A stretch of 64,000 nt of DNA from Fremontodendron californicum (Eukaryota > Streptophyta > Magnoliopsida > Malvales > Malvaceae), in assembly GCA_030761205.1 (NCBI GenBank), contig JAULJL010000038.1, positions 1,426,001-1,490,000 on the forward strand. Direction: 5' to 3'. Made by a program: the position numbers and the translations under genes. The notes beneath the pieces were generated by a model. That model saw only the letters and a program-made list of their open reading frames with translations, searched no databases and was not told where the DNA came from. This document shows, piece after piece, positions 37,631 to 51,400 of this stretch; position 1 is the stretch's first letter; every line of letters starts with the position of its first letter.

Positions 37631-40600
37631 TCACCTCTTCTGAAAATTTAGTTTTCCTATGCAATACGCAAAAAGTGATGCAAATGCAACTGGAAAAGCA
37701 GCGAGAACAACAGCAACAAGGTCTAAACGATCATGACGAAAACCATAATAATCTTCGAGGAAAAAACTAACAGTTTTGAGCTCCCCAAATATGGATACCT
37801 CTTTGTCCATGTCTCCATACTGTGAGCTCAGTAGGCCATTTAGGGACCATGATGTTGGGCAAATCCAGTAGCACCAAATCCACCACTTGGGTATTTTCTG
37901 CATATTAACATATATGAATTGTTATCTTCTGCTTGGAAGATTGTTCTAGGAGACGGAATTATATCTCATATATGTAGGCCTAATTTTGCTGTTGTATAAA
38001 AGGCTAAAGGCTAAAGGCTAAAGAAAAATTATTGTGAATAATGTAAAAATAGATGAAAGATAAAAAAGGGTTTACCGGTCCTGGCATAAGGAACCCTGAG
38101 AAAAGATTCAATATGGTGTAGACAGCGGTCGCCAATATGGAGGCTATCTCCATATTTGAGCTCAAGGAAACTATAAGCATCCCGAGATATACGAAATATA
38201 GAAATGTGCAGAATGATGTATACAAGTACCAAAGGACCTTGTATACTGACCAATAATACCCTATTGCAGGATATGTAATGACAGTATACAAAATTGCTTG
38301 CAATGCTACATAAGGTATTTCGATTGCTACCTGTAATGTAACGTTCAAAAGATTGACAATATCAATTATGCATAAACCATAGATACATGTAATTAAGCAT
38401 ATTATAGATGATTGGAGTGGAGCGGAGTAGTCACCTCACCTGTGCAAATGAATAGGCCCATGGAGAGTACATTCCAGCAAATTTTTCCCGGTATAAAACA
38501 ATGCGCTCAGTTGCCACATATGGTAGAACAGTTGAACAATTGTTTACTCCCAAGAATATGATAGCAATGTACATTGATCCAAGTATGTTAAATAAATCCT
38601 GTTGATTGTTGCTTCAGGAAAACAATAAAAAGAGTGTTAGTCAATTATGCCTGTTAAACTTGTACTATAGTATATATCTTTATTTTTTCTCCTTTCGTTG
38701 TATGCATGCTTACATTTCTTTTCCTTTTTGCCAAAAGACTGCCCCAAACAACAGGGATGAAACAAGCATAAATATGAAACGAGCAAGATTGTATTCAGGA
38801 CTTCTCCAATAAGATAAGTGTTGTTTCCATAGGCAAGCCTTAAACTGTACCCAGCTCCCTTGTGAAAAACGAGTGGGGAAGTGCAAGTCTCTTGAACCTG
38901 GCTGAGGTTCACTTAACTGTCTCACCAATTCTAAGGTTTCCCTGTTAATGAAAGATAATTATAATGATTATGTTTAGTTTTGGAAAAAATTCAACTTGCA
39001 GACTTACCGTGATGCATGAATAAATTCAACGTACAGAAAAGAAAAAGAAAAAAAAAAGTGCAAATAGAAGAGCTCAGTAGTACCAAGAACAGGATGCTGA
39101 TTGTTTGTATAACCGCTAGACATTTTTTATACTGACATAGAGTCGTTTCCATTGAATTCCAACAAATAATATAGTTATTTACTCACTTATACAGATGTGA
39201 CTCCTTATAAATGCTGGCAAAATCTAGTTTGAGTTCTGCTTCCACTGATGCAGATGTAACTTCTAACATCCATGTAGCTGGATTATAATTATCTTTGATC
39301 TTTGGGACACCAGGAATACCCTGTCGGATAGCAATTGTTTTTTCAAGTGTCAGTAATTTTGAAAATATAGAAGTACATGCATTGCCGAGGTGGCTATTAT
39401 ATGTGCAAACACTTTAGAGGACTATATGATGTTATTTATTACATTTCTTCAATTTTTCTAAGAAATTTACTATTGGATGCTAATGCCATCTTCTTTTTTG
39501 AAGGATGAATTTGGCAACAATACGAGTGGCTTGGGATGTTGATTCCATTGATGATAGACACAAAAAGTTACAGCCACTTTGTATTTTGAACTTGTAGCTG
39601 ATGTGATTGCATTGCACTGTTTTCTCTTGTCATTACTGCTAATTAATCGAAATACCCTTCTATTGTCAAAGATGTGCATGTAAAGTTATTTATCACTCTT
39701 ATTAGCTTATTAATATCTTTTGTAATCATTGGAACAGCCAATTTAATGTCTATTAAAAAGTTAGAGAAACATTCTCACTGATAAATAAAAAAACTGATAG
39801 TAATATACTATGAGAAGTTGACAAAGATGCAGATTGGCTGGTAATATCAGCATACCTCAAAGTATTCGATAAGTTTACTTGAATGACGACCTAACTTTCC
39901 AGAATAAATAATCTGCCCTCCGCTTTTCATTACAATCAACTACAGGAACAGGAAGTCTACTTTAGTATCTAAAAGATAGTGCCAACAGAAAGAAAACTGG
40001 TGTAATTATTAGTTCTTTATTCATAGAATCTTGACTAGGAGTTCCTCTGATAAGACTGAGCTATGTGGTGCAAAATGCAAATTGAAAGCTATAAACATAG
40101 AAGTAGGGTTAAAGAAAAATATGGATAAAGATAGTTTCTTACTGTTTAAACGTATAATTCAAAAACAAAAATTAATGACTAGGTTCTGGAAAATAGGGTG
40201 CTGAATTTTGGTAACCAACCCTGGTAGCTGGGATCAGGCTGTATTGTATTGAATTGTTTTGACAATTGCACCAAATCCAACCTATTGTTGCTAACTAAAG
40301 AAAGTTGGAATATGCTCCAAGATTTGGTTTTAAATAGGGAAAATGTTTGACTCTGCTACACCAAGATATTCTATATGGACTATTTGGCTACCTCAAAGTA
40401 CAAGCCTGGTCATATAAGTATAACTAGCCAAAAGAATACTTTTATAGTTGGACAATTTAAATATGGAAAGATCAACATATCTTGCACTTATATGAAGAAG
40501 AAAGTAACTTCCTTACCTCATCGAATGCCTCAAACACATCAATGCTTGGTTGGTGGATGGTGCAAACTATTGTCCTTCCTGTATCGGCTACATTCTTTAC

Positions 40601-43600
40601 TGCACGCATCACAATAGCAGCTGCTCTGGCATCTAAACCTGATGTGGGCTCATCCATGAATATAACTGATGGATTAGAAACAAGCTCTACTGCAATTGTT
40701 AGCCTTTTACGCTGTTCCGTAGACAGACCACTTTGGCCAGGTATGCCAACCAAGGAATCTTTTATATCATGAAGCTCAATAGTTTCAATGACTTCTTCTA
40801 TAAATCTCTGCATGACAAATTAAGCATGGACAGCTGTGAATTCATTATAATTCTTTAAATAAGACAGACTATTTCGTTCCTATTTTATGGATTTCTTAAC
40901 CTTATTCATAATTACTATCATAGAATAAGGAAAGGTATGTCTTGATTTGATCATTGCAAAAGAGCACTTTTTTTTTGCTGGTTTCTATCATAATGAAGTA
41001 TGTTTAGTTATAAAATCCCCCCTTTGTAGATACTTTTGGAGAGAATAACATACTCTTCTCGTTTTCAGATCAGTCTCTGGAGGTAACCGCAGCCATGCTG
41101 AAAAAATGATGGATTCTTCAACAGTAATCTGAGAAGAGTGTATGTCATTCTGCTCACAGTATCCTGATATCCTTGCAAATGTCTTCTGAACTTTAGGATA
41201 CCCTCCTATTCTTATATCTCCTTCAATGATTCCACCAGTTTTCCTTCCAGAAAGAACATCCATGAGAGTTGTTTTCCCAGCTCCACTGACTCCCATCAGA
41301 GCTGTAAGAATCCCAGGCTTAATTGTTCCGGTGATATCTTGAAGTAGCTGAAGCTTCTTCTCACTAACCCCATGCTTTCTCATTTCCTGAGCACAAGGAA
41401 CAGATAATGAAGTCAACTTCTAGGATGTACGGATTCATTATAGTCATGAATACCATTGGTTTAACTTAATTACCATAGGCGTATCTACAAAATATCGCAC
41501 ATCCTTAAATGCGACAGTTAATGGCTGAAATGGGAGGACCATCCTCTCTGTATCACCAATCATATCTTTGCATCATAATTTATAAAATTATATTGAAAGT
41601 TCAACATTAAGCAACAACTTTATCTTGTTTCTTCTGTAGTTTGGGGAACAGAAGTTGACCCAGTGTCTACCTGTGTAGTAACCTTACCAGGTTCTTTTCT
41701 GTGAAGTTGAGACAACCTCTTCTTTGATATTATAGTTCGAGTCGTCTTTGGAGCTGCATCATCAAAAACTACAGGTAAATGAGCAGAGAAAATCATTCTT
41801 TTTTTAAATGCAGATGATTGATTAAAATGGACTTACGTTTTAAGTAAGTTAAAGCTAAGATAAACCCAAGTTCAAAAAGTAGTGTGAACCCAAGCAACGC
41901 CCCAAATGATATCCAATAGAAGTAGCCATCAAAATTCAAGCCATGACTGGTTAGAACATCCTTCCCTATGGTTGTATTTCCCTCTGAGACCTACAAATGA
42001 TATTGAACCCAAGTTATTAATCAATCAAGGCTACCTAACTAGGTATGAAGTATGATAGTTTCTGTCATCATGACTGCACCTTTTGCCAGCGTGGAGCAAG
42101 GAATTCATTCAGTGATATACCTATTTCCCCGTATGTCAAGGGAGAAAGCCAGAATCCCCATCTCAACCAAGGTGGTAAAGCAGCTGTAAGTAAGTACAGA
42201 AAAGAAGTCTGCTCATTAGTCTAGTTGCTGTGCTTTGTTTCAAGAAATATAATATCAATCAATTCCAATCCTTTATGAAAAAGAAAGAGTACGTTGACCT
42301 ACGTCGTGGAATAATGAAACCCCCAAAGATGAACATCAGTACCAACGTCACAGTTCCAACAGTTGTTGCAACAACCATGGTACGAAAAACTGAGGCAATG
42401 AAGCGACACATGGATGTTGATGCTTGATGCAGGGCAAACAGTAGGAGAAACTGGCAGAAAAACCTAAAAATGCATAGGTTTTACATGAATCATGACTGTA
42501 AGTAGAATGAAATAGAGAGCACACCATGATGTTGCTGTCCTCAGATTATAAAACAACAGTTACCTTTGTACTTCAGGACTATAGCCAATAACATAGTAAG
42601 TTATAGCTGTCCAAAGCGCAGAATCAGCTAGTGAAAGAGGAATCTTTAGGATAGAGGCTGGGATAGAATAAGCCCATGGAGGGTACAGGTAAAATGCTCT
42701 TTGTTTATAGACAATAGGAAGTCTAATAACTGTAAAGGATAGCTCTGCAACACCATTAGTCATGAGTCTGATAAGTGCATAGTACATAGAACCCATCAAA
42801 TAATTTGCACTTATCAAGTCCACTTTCATCTGAGTACGTGTAAATACTGTCATTGTCATGAATGCAGTGATGACAAGCTGTGTTTGAAGAGGGTTGAAAC
42901 ATGTAAGTTGGAAGCAATTGGAAGAAGCTGCAGAAGCATCAGAATAACAAGTCTTGCTAATATATACTAACCTGTGCTGTTTTGAATACATAGACAAATA
43001 TATTCCGTTTCATGAGAAGCAACTCTCTATCCATACAAGCCTTGAATAATTGCCATTTACTCAGAGAGTATTTGGTGAATGATAAAGCATTGTCTCGGCT
43101 TTGTGATTTTTCAAATGGCTTTGAGAGCTCCTCTTCTAATTTTTCTCCTAAATAACTTGCTTTGAACATTTGAGAGAATTGATCCACTGAGACATAATTG
43201 TAAGGACTGTCAGCATCACGCCAGTATTGTACTTGATCTTGCTTGGAGATCACCTGCAAATGATTTAAAAGTATATAATGTCAAGCCATTTGCATTGGAG
43301 CAAACAAGAGGGGGAAATAATAAATTGCAGGCACACCTCCTGGAGGAAGTCCGCGACACCTTTTCTTTCAGGGCACTTGAAACCACAATCCTCGAAGAAG
43401 GGAAGCACATTGCTGCGAGGACCATGGTATACAATTTTCCCCTCTGCCATTAGCAGCACATCATCAAATAAATTGAATGTCTCAGGTGCGGGCTGAAGAA
43501 GTGAAACCACTGCCGTTGCATCGGTGATGTGCACCAATTGTTGAAGATAGGTGACAATCTGAAAGGTTGTAGAGCTATCTAATCCAGTTGATATTTCATC

Positions 43601-46206
43601 CATAAAAAGAGCTTTTGTGGGGCCTACAATCATCTCTCCTGTCAAGTAAAGCAGACAAGGGAATTTGGATTGAAAGAATCCTTTTTGCACTGGCATTTTT
43701 AGTTTTCCATTTCAGCTAGCTGAAGCACAGGGTTTATACTTCACAGTAGTAAGCAATCATTACTTTCAGTATATTTGGCCTATATGTATGCAGAATTTGT
43801 AGTCAAAATGAAGGTCCTTTCAAGCAAATGTTTTTTTTTCTTTACCCGTTGTTAGCCTTTTCCTCTGGCCACCTGATATGCCTCTTGTCATTGCATTACC
43901 AACCATGATATCCGCACAGATGTCCAGGCCAAGGACCTAAGAAGCCATAGTGCCTCAGTTTATGTTTCAGAGCAGATAAAATCATCAGCTGCAGTTAAAA
44001 AAAAAAAAAAGTGATTACCTTTAAAACGTAATCTGTTTGTAGATTTCTTCTCTGTCCTTCAACTGAAATTGCCTGTAAGTGTGATCAACTTACTGTCAAC
44101 TGACTGAGTTCTAAAAATGATTACAACTTTACAAGTACAGCGGTACATTTTCATACTTGCCTTCATGTAGGTATCAACATCAGTATCAGGGACAATGCCT
44201 GCTTCCTTTTCTCTTTTGCAAACCTCCATCATTATATCTTTACAGCAATAAATGGAATTTGTGTATTCAATTGTTAGTGCACAATATCACTGTGATGGGT
44301 ATTGGATGAAGAAAGGAACCTTACCTGCCCTGCTTCCAACACCCTGGCAGTGAGCTGAAAAGTCAATTGTTTCTCTCACAGTCATCTCAGGAATGTGCAG
44401 ATCATATTGGCTTATATAGGCTGAGGTTTTCTGAGGAACAAACTCATCTAGACTGTAATCATTATAGGAGATTTCACCTGTGGCCTGTAAAAAGGAATAA
44501 GAATAGGATCATTATGAAAAATGCTAAAATGAGCTGGTTTAGATATATGGGCTTGTACTAAATTAGTATTAAAATATAAATAAAAAAGAACCCTACAATC
44601 TGGACTCTGATGTTAATCAGTTAATTATTGGCATGATGCAACATATCAGATATGAGTATATGACTGCTCATCACATTCAAGCACTAAGAATTTGAAATAC
44701 CAACCTTGAGGCATTGATCTAGTTTTCCTGCTAGAGCCCGCAATAATGTGGTTTTCCCACAGCCTGGAGGTCCAAGAAGAAGAGTAAGTCTGCATCCAAA
44801 AACAAGCCTCATGAGTGAAAACCTTTTATTCCCTTTATATATCTAAAACTTAGGGCTCAAACTTCTGATATTTCTTCAAAACCCTTAGCTTCTTATTTGA
44901 AGAACTTGGCCTAGTGACAACTGGGATCAATTTAGATCTACTCTATGCAAAATTTCATTTTCTATAAGGCATGGCAAGAAAAGCGGTATATTCTATCTGT
45001 AATGGAAAAACAAAAACAAAAAATCTTGACTTCCAGGTTCAAGGCCATAAAAGATGCAGTTTTTCTTCTTCTTTTTTTCCTTTCCCTGCATAAACTATAC
45101 TATATGACATATAATAGTCCTCATTTCCAATACAAATCTTCTCCAATCATGCAATCCTTATTACCTTGACGGCTTGATGATGCCACTGACATCTTTTAGA
45201 ATGATACTCTTGGCTTCTTGAAGCTTGATCCTTGTCATCTTTGTAAAAATCTGTTAACATGATATAAATATATCATATATCCACTAAATTGTCTGGAAGA
45301 AAGCTTTTATCAAGACCATAAAAAGGTTGTACCCAATGTACAAGGCTCTCGCTATAAGCAGGGTGTGGGGAAGGGTCCAATGTACGCAGCCTTCCCTTGT
45401 TTACATAGAGAGGCTGTGTTTCAAGGTTTGAAGCCATGACCAAGAGGATAGGCAGGCAGGATCATATATTTATTAGTATGAGAGCAGAAAACTATGTACT
45501 TACTGATAATGAGCTCATGAGAGAGTTCCACAGCGTAGGGAGAGGCTTCCCCTGAACTATCTCACACTCCGCTTCAATACACAGGTTCTTGTATCGGACC
45601 TCAACAATTGGCAATTTGACATCAACTCTGTAAAAATTTGCTTTCTCAATTTAACACCATAACTCACATCTGTTTTGATATATATTGCATACACTCAGCT
45701 AATTAACAAATAGTTCAAATTACAAACAAACAAACAAAAAAACCATAAAATAATCAATGAGTAATGGTAAAATAATACCTTGCAGTTACACGAACCCCAG
45801 GTTGATCATTTTAAAAAGAATTGATGATCAGTTAATGTTTTGCTGAAAGATGATTGTTTCTTGCATATAGTATAGTATAGCAGGGAGCCTAGTTTATTAC
45901 ATCCTGAAAAGTGAAATACCTGTCTATCCTTTCCCTTATTTTGTGCAGCAGCCGGAGGTTATCATTCTCGATGTGCTTAATAAGCTTCTCAATCAAAAAT
46001 TGCCTTTCAACGGCTCCAAGCTTTGTAACATCAGTCACCCTCTTGCCTTCCGATGATTCTATTTCACTTCCATTTCCTTCTTCACTTGATCCGTGATTAA
46101 TATCAAACAGTGAAGTTTTAATTCTTTTGAATGTTGGAAGTCTCTCAATTGCAGCCCACTGCAAGTGAACTTCCTCATCTACCTGCATTAAAGAATCCCT
46201 GCCCAT
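37631..46206 (-). CDS. Second full-size PDR-type ABCG transporter (paralogue of the plus-strand gene), 24 exons, about 1394-1400 aa
   Basis: Same exporter family; most exons equal their paralogue in length. Exons 5' to 3': 46206-45920, 45627-45504, 45250-45165, 44789-44705, 44484-44325, 44237-44161, 44072-44019, 43936-43846, 43638-43337, 43253-42972, 42877-42564, 42463-42303, 42183-42080, 41990-41837, 41753-41688, 41547-41474, 41386-41054, 40807-40517, 39939-39856, 39320-39187, 38941-38714, 38611-38440, 38330-38076, 37897-37631. Walker A GPPGCGKTT (~172-180) and GVSGAGKTT (~839-847), signature SGGQRKR, Walker B LFMDEISTGLDSST and IFMDEPTSGLDA are all present. Oddities: the intron after exon 6 has a GC donor (AAG|GCAAGT); the exon 15/16 junction, in the TMD1-NBD2 linker, is uncertain (exon 16 may start at 41565, exon 15 may be longer); and the first ~35 residues of the paralogue have no counterpart after this Met. 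Probably functional. Confidence 0.9.
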
Positions 46207-46331
46207 ACCAAAACTTGAAACTCGGTACTGAAATGATGATACAGCCTTAATTTCTTCGAATATTTTTTAGCTAAGCTCCCCACTTCCTTAGAGAGAGCTC
46301 CTCCATCGTGTATCAACTCTTGTAATTGAAC

Positions 46332-46339
46332 TTTTATAT
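46332..46339 (-). promoter_or_regulatory. Candidate TATA box of the minus-strand PDR gene
   Basis: Minus strand CATATAAAAG lies about 130 bp upstream of the chosen ATG (46206), giving a 5' UTR near 100 nt. A short upstream ATG frame at 46306 stops after 11 codons. It would lie at or just upstream of the start site. Confidence 0.5.
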
Positions 46340-48047
46340 GCAGTGAGTAGTGAGAAACTGAGAGTAGTGTCTAAGACGAATGAAATGCTAGCTTAAGTGT
46401 GAACTACATTTTTTATGGGACGCAGATAAAAAAAGGAAATTTAAGAAAATTTTGAGGCTACTGCTAGTGTTTCTCGTAAGGCTACTTTTTTAAGAGACGA
46501 TTCCTATTCATTTTCTCTCTAGGAAAGCGTATCAAACTAACTAAACCTCGAAAAGCTACTGCCTAGTGGATTCATCTTAATTTTTGTCCCCTTCCTCCAT
46601 CATAGTGCTCTCTCTTCTTTTGTATGGCAAAAGCAGAGACAACAGACACAAAGGCTAACCCCATTGCTTTATTTGCATACGTATGATCACGATCATGATC
46701 AGGAAACGAAAACATAAAGGTAATTAATGGGAGAAAAAGAAGCCTTCTACTTTGTTTTTATCTTTTGACAATTCACAACTTCACTTCTAAGTTTTGGGAC
46801 AAGTTAATGAATTGAGCCTATGAGAGGCTTTATCAAATTGCTTAAGAAATCGTACTAGCAACTACTGATCTTTTCTGACTAATAGCTGATTGTAGTAGTT
46901 GAACTAAAGGGACATTCCCATTCTATAAATATCTTCTGCTCAATTATGATAACAATTTATTTATTTATCTATCTGCTATTCAAGCCACAATCTTGATTAT
47001 TATATGACTTTTCTTTTCTGTGGATTTATCTATCTAAAGTTATAAGTAAAAGATATCCTATCTGTTTCAACTAATCTTAAACGCAAATTGCTTCTAATTT
47101 AGTATTTTATTTAACCTTCTTTTTTCAATCAATAGCTGCCTGCACCTGAAGAGAGAATCGGCTTGGAACAGATTAAATGGAACAATATTTATAGGCTTTA
47201 CGGTGACTGAGTGGCTGCCTACGCTGCAAAGTTCATGCGCAAGGTTCATAGCTCTCTTTTCTGTTTTGTTAGATGTGATTTTATGCTGAAATGTCAGCAT
47301 TAGTTGAAGTCTATTGTACAAGTTTGAGTCATCAAATATCTTGCGTAAGTTGAATGTGATCAAATGTCTTGTAGTAGTAGTAGTTGAAGTTTGGTATACT
47401 TTTTGACTTAAAAAGTTGACAATTACAAGGAACGAAGATGATGAACATTTGAAGCTCAATTTTCCTTTCTTTCTCGTTTTTTATGCTTCTGATATATACA
47501 ACACTTTATATGCAAAAAGAGTAACTTTGATAACTTTAAAATGTGAACATATCCTTTTTCTTTTCTTTCAGTGAAGATTATTTTCCATAATATTTCTCTA
47601 TGGCCCATAAAAAAGAAACTTTTAGGCTGCTTTTCTTTCAAGGCCAAAACGCCCACTAAGAGTATTGCGCTTACTCTGATTGCAATCAATCAACAACAAT
47701 ATAAGGACTCTTTTGTCCTGATTGAACTATGCCATTCAGGCATTCAAACTGATTTTAACTCTATATTTGGTAAGAAGGAAGAAAAAAAAGTTATTTTTTC
47801 TTTAATATGTTTGGTGTGAAGGATGAAAAATAGAAGGAAAAAAAAGAGATTAAGGTAAAGTTGGTTCCTTCTACTCTCTTTTTCGCCTATCCTCTTTGAT
47901 TCTTACTAAACACACTGTAAAATTGGTTTTCCAATTTGATGTAATTGAACAAAAGGGTTAGGAAAACCCTTTTTTGTGGTAAATTATAAACCACATAATT
48001 GGAGTCAATTTCAGGAGAAAAGAAAAGATCATGTAAATGCCCTCTCT
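46340..48047. other. Intergenic DNA between the PDR gene and copia 2
   Basis: AT-rich; likely carries the PDR promoter at its left end. The short frames here (47094-47459, 47456-47689, 47571-47819, 47887-48120) have no family features. The last five bases, TCTCT (48043-48047), are the left target duplication of copia 2. Confidence 0.65.
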
Positions 48048-48390
48048 TGTTAGGTACCAGAGTGACGGAATAGTGTCTCACAACTAAAATAAGAGATGAG
48101 AAAATAGGAACTGAACACACAAAATTTAACGTGGAAAACCCTCAATGAATAAAGGGAAAAACCACGGGGCAAGACTAGAAGAATTTCACTATGAGAAAAT
48201 ATTACAACACCTCTCTCTAAATACTAGGAGAGAACAACCTCACAAAGAATATAAGAAAGTATACAAGAGAGGAAGAGATAATTCTTGGGATGGTTTTAAT
48301 ACTTCTCCTTAAGGCTCTTTATATAGCCTTCAAGGAGGAACTCCTTCGTTGCTCCCACCGATGTGGGACTTTCTTATATAAGTTCTAACA
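48048..48390 (-). repeat. 3' LTR of copia 2 (343 bp)
   Basis: TGTTAG...CTAACA ends; base-for-base the same as 52848-53190 by line-by-line comparison. Confidence 0.96.
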
Positions 48391-48465
48391 ATTCTCCCAC
48401 TTGAAGATTTGATTAAACCAATCATATCTTCACACCACTCTTTCTGTCTTGCCATTCCATGTTGC

Positions 48466-51400
48466 TTACGTTTCTGATAGACCATAGGAGGATCGACACC
48501 AAATAAACTTGTCAGTGTTGATTGGCTTTGTCATAACATCTGCTAGGTTGTCTTTGGTGTGAATCTTTTGCATATCCACACTTCCTTCTTCTACTACTTC
48601 TCGAACAAAGTGATACTGTATACCTATATGCTTTGTCCTGGAATGAAAGGCTGGATTCCTTGCAATGTGCAAGGCACTCTGACTGTCACAATACACAATA
48701 ATCTTCTGCTGCTTGTGCCCGAGTTCTTCCATTAACCTTTGTATCCATATTGCTTCCTTGCATGCTTGGGTAGCTGCCATGTACTCAGCTTCTGTAGTAG
48801 ACAAAGCTACAACAGTCTGTAACTTAGATAACCAGCTTACCGCTCCTCCTGCAAGTGTGAACATATAGCCAGTAGTGGATTTCCTTTTATTAAGATCACC
48901 TGCAAAATCTGAATCAACATAACCCCTGACAACAAGTTCTGATCCTCCAAAACATAATGCAACATCTGAGGTTCCTTTAATGTATCTAAGGATCCTCTTA
49001 ACAACATTCCAATGCTCTCTACCAGGATCTGCCATAAATCGACTGACCGCTCCCACTGCTTGTGCAATGTCTGGTCTTGTACATATCATAGCATACATAA
49101 GGCTTCCCACCGCTGATGCATACGGTACTCGAGACATTTCCATCCTCTCTGCTTCATTGCTAGGACTCATACCTGAGGATAATTTACAATTGACAGGAAG
49201 TGGGGTAGATATTGGCTTACAGTCTTGCATGTTGAAGCGTCGCAAGACCTTCCTCAGATAATTCTTTTGAGAAAGCCAAATTTTCCTGTCTTTTCTGTCT
49301 CGGTGAATTTGCATCCCTAAAATCTTGTTTGCGGGTCCCAAGTCCTTCATATCAAACTCCCTAGCCAACTGTGCCTTCAAATCTTGGATTCGATCTTTGT
49401 TGGGGCCTACCACCAACATGTCATCCACATACAACAGCAAAATAATGAAATCATTATCATCAAACCTCTTGTAGTACGTACAATGGTCTGAACTCAGTCT
49501 GTTATATTCAAGGCTAATTATGAAAGAATCAAATCTCTTGTACCAACATCTGGGCGCCTGCTTTAGACCGTACAGAGATTTGGTCAACCTGCAAACCAAG
49601 TTCTCTTTGCCTGTTTCAACAAAACCTTCTGGTTGGAGCATATAAATTTCTTCTTCAAGCTCTCCATGTAGAAAAGCCGTCTTTACATCTAGTTGTTCAA
49701 GATGTAAATCAAATGCAGCACACATAGCCAACACTACTCTGATAGTAGTAAGTCTGACAACTGGAGAAAATATCTCGTTGAAGTCAATACCTTCTTTCTG
49801 AGCATATCCTTTTACAACCAATCTAGCACGATATCGTTCTACTTGATCATTGCTATCCCGCTTGATCTTGTAGACCCATTTGTTACCAATGGCTTTTCTA
49901 CCACGTGGTAATTCCACCAGTTCCCATGTCTCGTTCTTGTGAAGAGCTTCAATTTCTTCCTGCATTGCTGTCATCCACAGAGAAGCATCTGGGCTACTAG
50001 TAGCTTCATGAAAAGTTGATGGCTCTCCATCCTCTGTTAAAAGACAGTATGCAACATTGCTCTCCGTAACATACTCCGTGTGCCAATTTGGAGGCCTTCT
50101 CTCACGAGTTGACCGTCGAACTTCTACAGCCTCGGACTCAACTGGTTTTGGTACCTCATGCTCTGGTTCTGCTTCAGAAGAATCATCTTCTTGAGAATTT
50201 CTATCCATCTGCACTGTAGCAGTCTCTTTTGAAGTGTTGTCATTTGTTTGCTCACTTTGCAGTTCATTTTCTGCAAAAACTACATCTCTGCTGACAACAA
50301 CCTTGCGGGCAGTGGGATCCCACAGGCGATACCCCTTAACACCGTCAGCATAACCCAAGAATATACATTTTCTGGATTTTGGATCCAGCTTTGTTCTTTC
50401 TTGGGAGTTGTACATCACGTACACAGGACATCCAAACACATGTAGAGAAGAATAATCAGCTGGCTTTCCTTTCCACATCTCCATAGGCGTCTTCAAACCA
50501 ATCGCCGTTGATGGTGATCGATTTATCACATAACAGGTGGTTTTGACTGCTTCTGCCCAGAAAGATTTGGCCAATCCCGCTGTTCTCAGCATGGCTCTTG
50601 TTCTATCTAGGAGAGTTCTGTTCATCCGCTCTGCTACACCATTCTGTTGAGGCGTATGTGCAACCGTGAATTGTCTCATAATACCCTCTTTCTTACAGAA
50701 TGCTAGAAAGTTACCGTCTACATATTCTCCTTCATTGTCTGTCCTCAAGCACTTGATTCTTTTCCCAGTTTCAAGCTCTACTTGTGCTTTGAACTCCTTG
50801 AATACTGGAAACACATCCGACTTCTTCTTGATTGGGTACACCCATAATCTCCTGGAATAGTCATCAATGAATGATACAAAATACTTTGCTCCACCCAGGG
50901 ATATTTCTGGTGACTCCCACACATCAGAATGGATTAAGTCCAGTATGTGTTTGCTTCTTGTAGTTACTTTAGCAAACTTCAATCTATGCTGCTTGCTTAT
51001 CACACAGTGCTCACAGAAAGGTAAATTGACCATCTTGAGCCCGGGCAGGAGATTGCGTTCTGCAAGGACTTTCAAGCCTCGCTCTGACATATGGCCTAAT
51101 CTGCGATGCCACATCATCGTCGTTTCTTCTTGGCTGGCTGCTGCAACTGATGCATCTGCCTCTTGCAACGTCTCTCCCAAAAGCATGTATAGATTGCTTG
51201 TGATCTTCTCTGCTTTCATCACCACAAGGTTTCCTTTCACTACTTTCAATATTCCACATTCAGTGTGGATCTTGCACCCGAGGTCATCCAATTGTCCAAT
51301 TGACAATAAGTTCTTCTTTAAGCCCTTCACATGTCGTACCCCTTGAATTTTGCGAACAGTACCATCATGCATTTTTAATCTGACGGTACCGACTCCAGCA

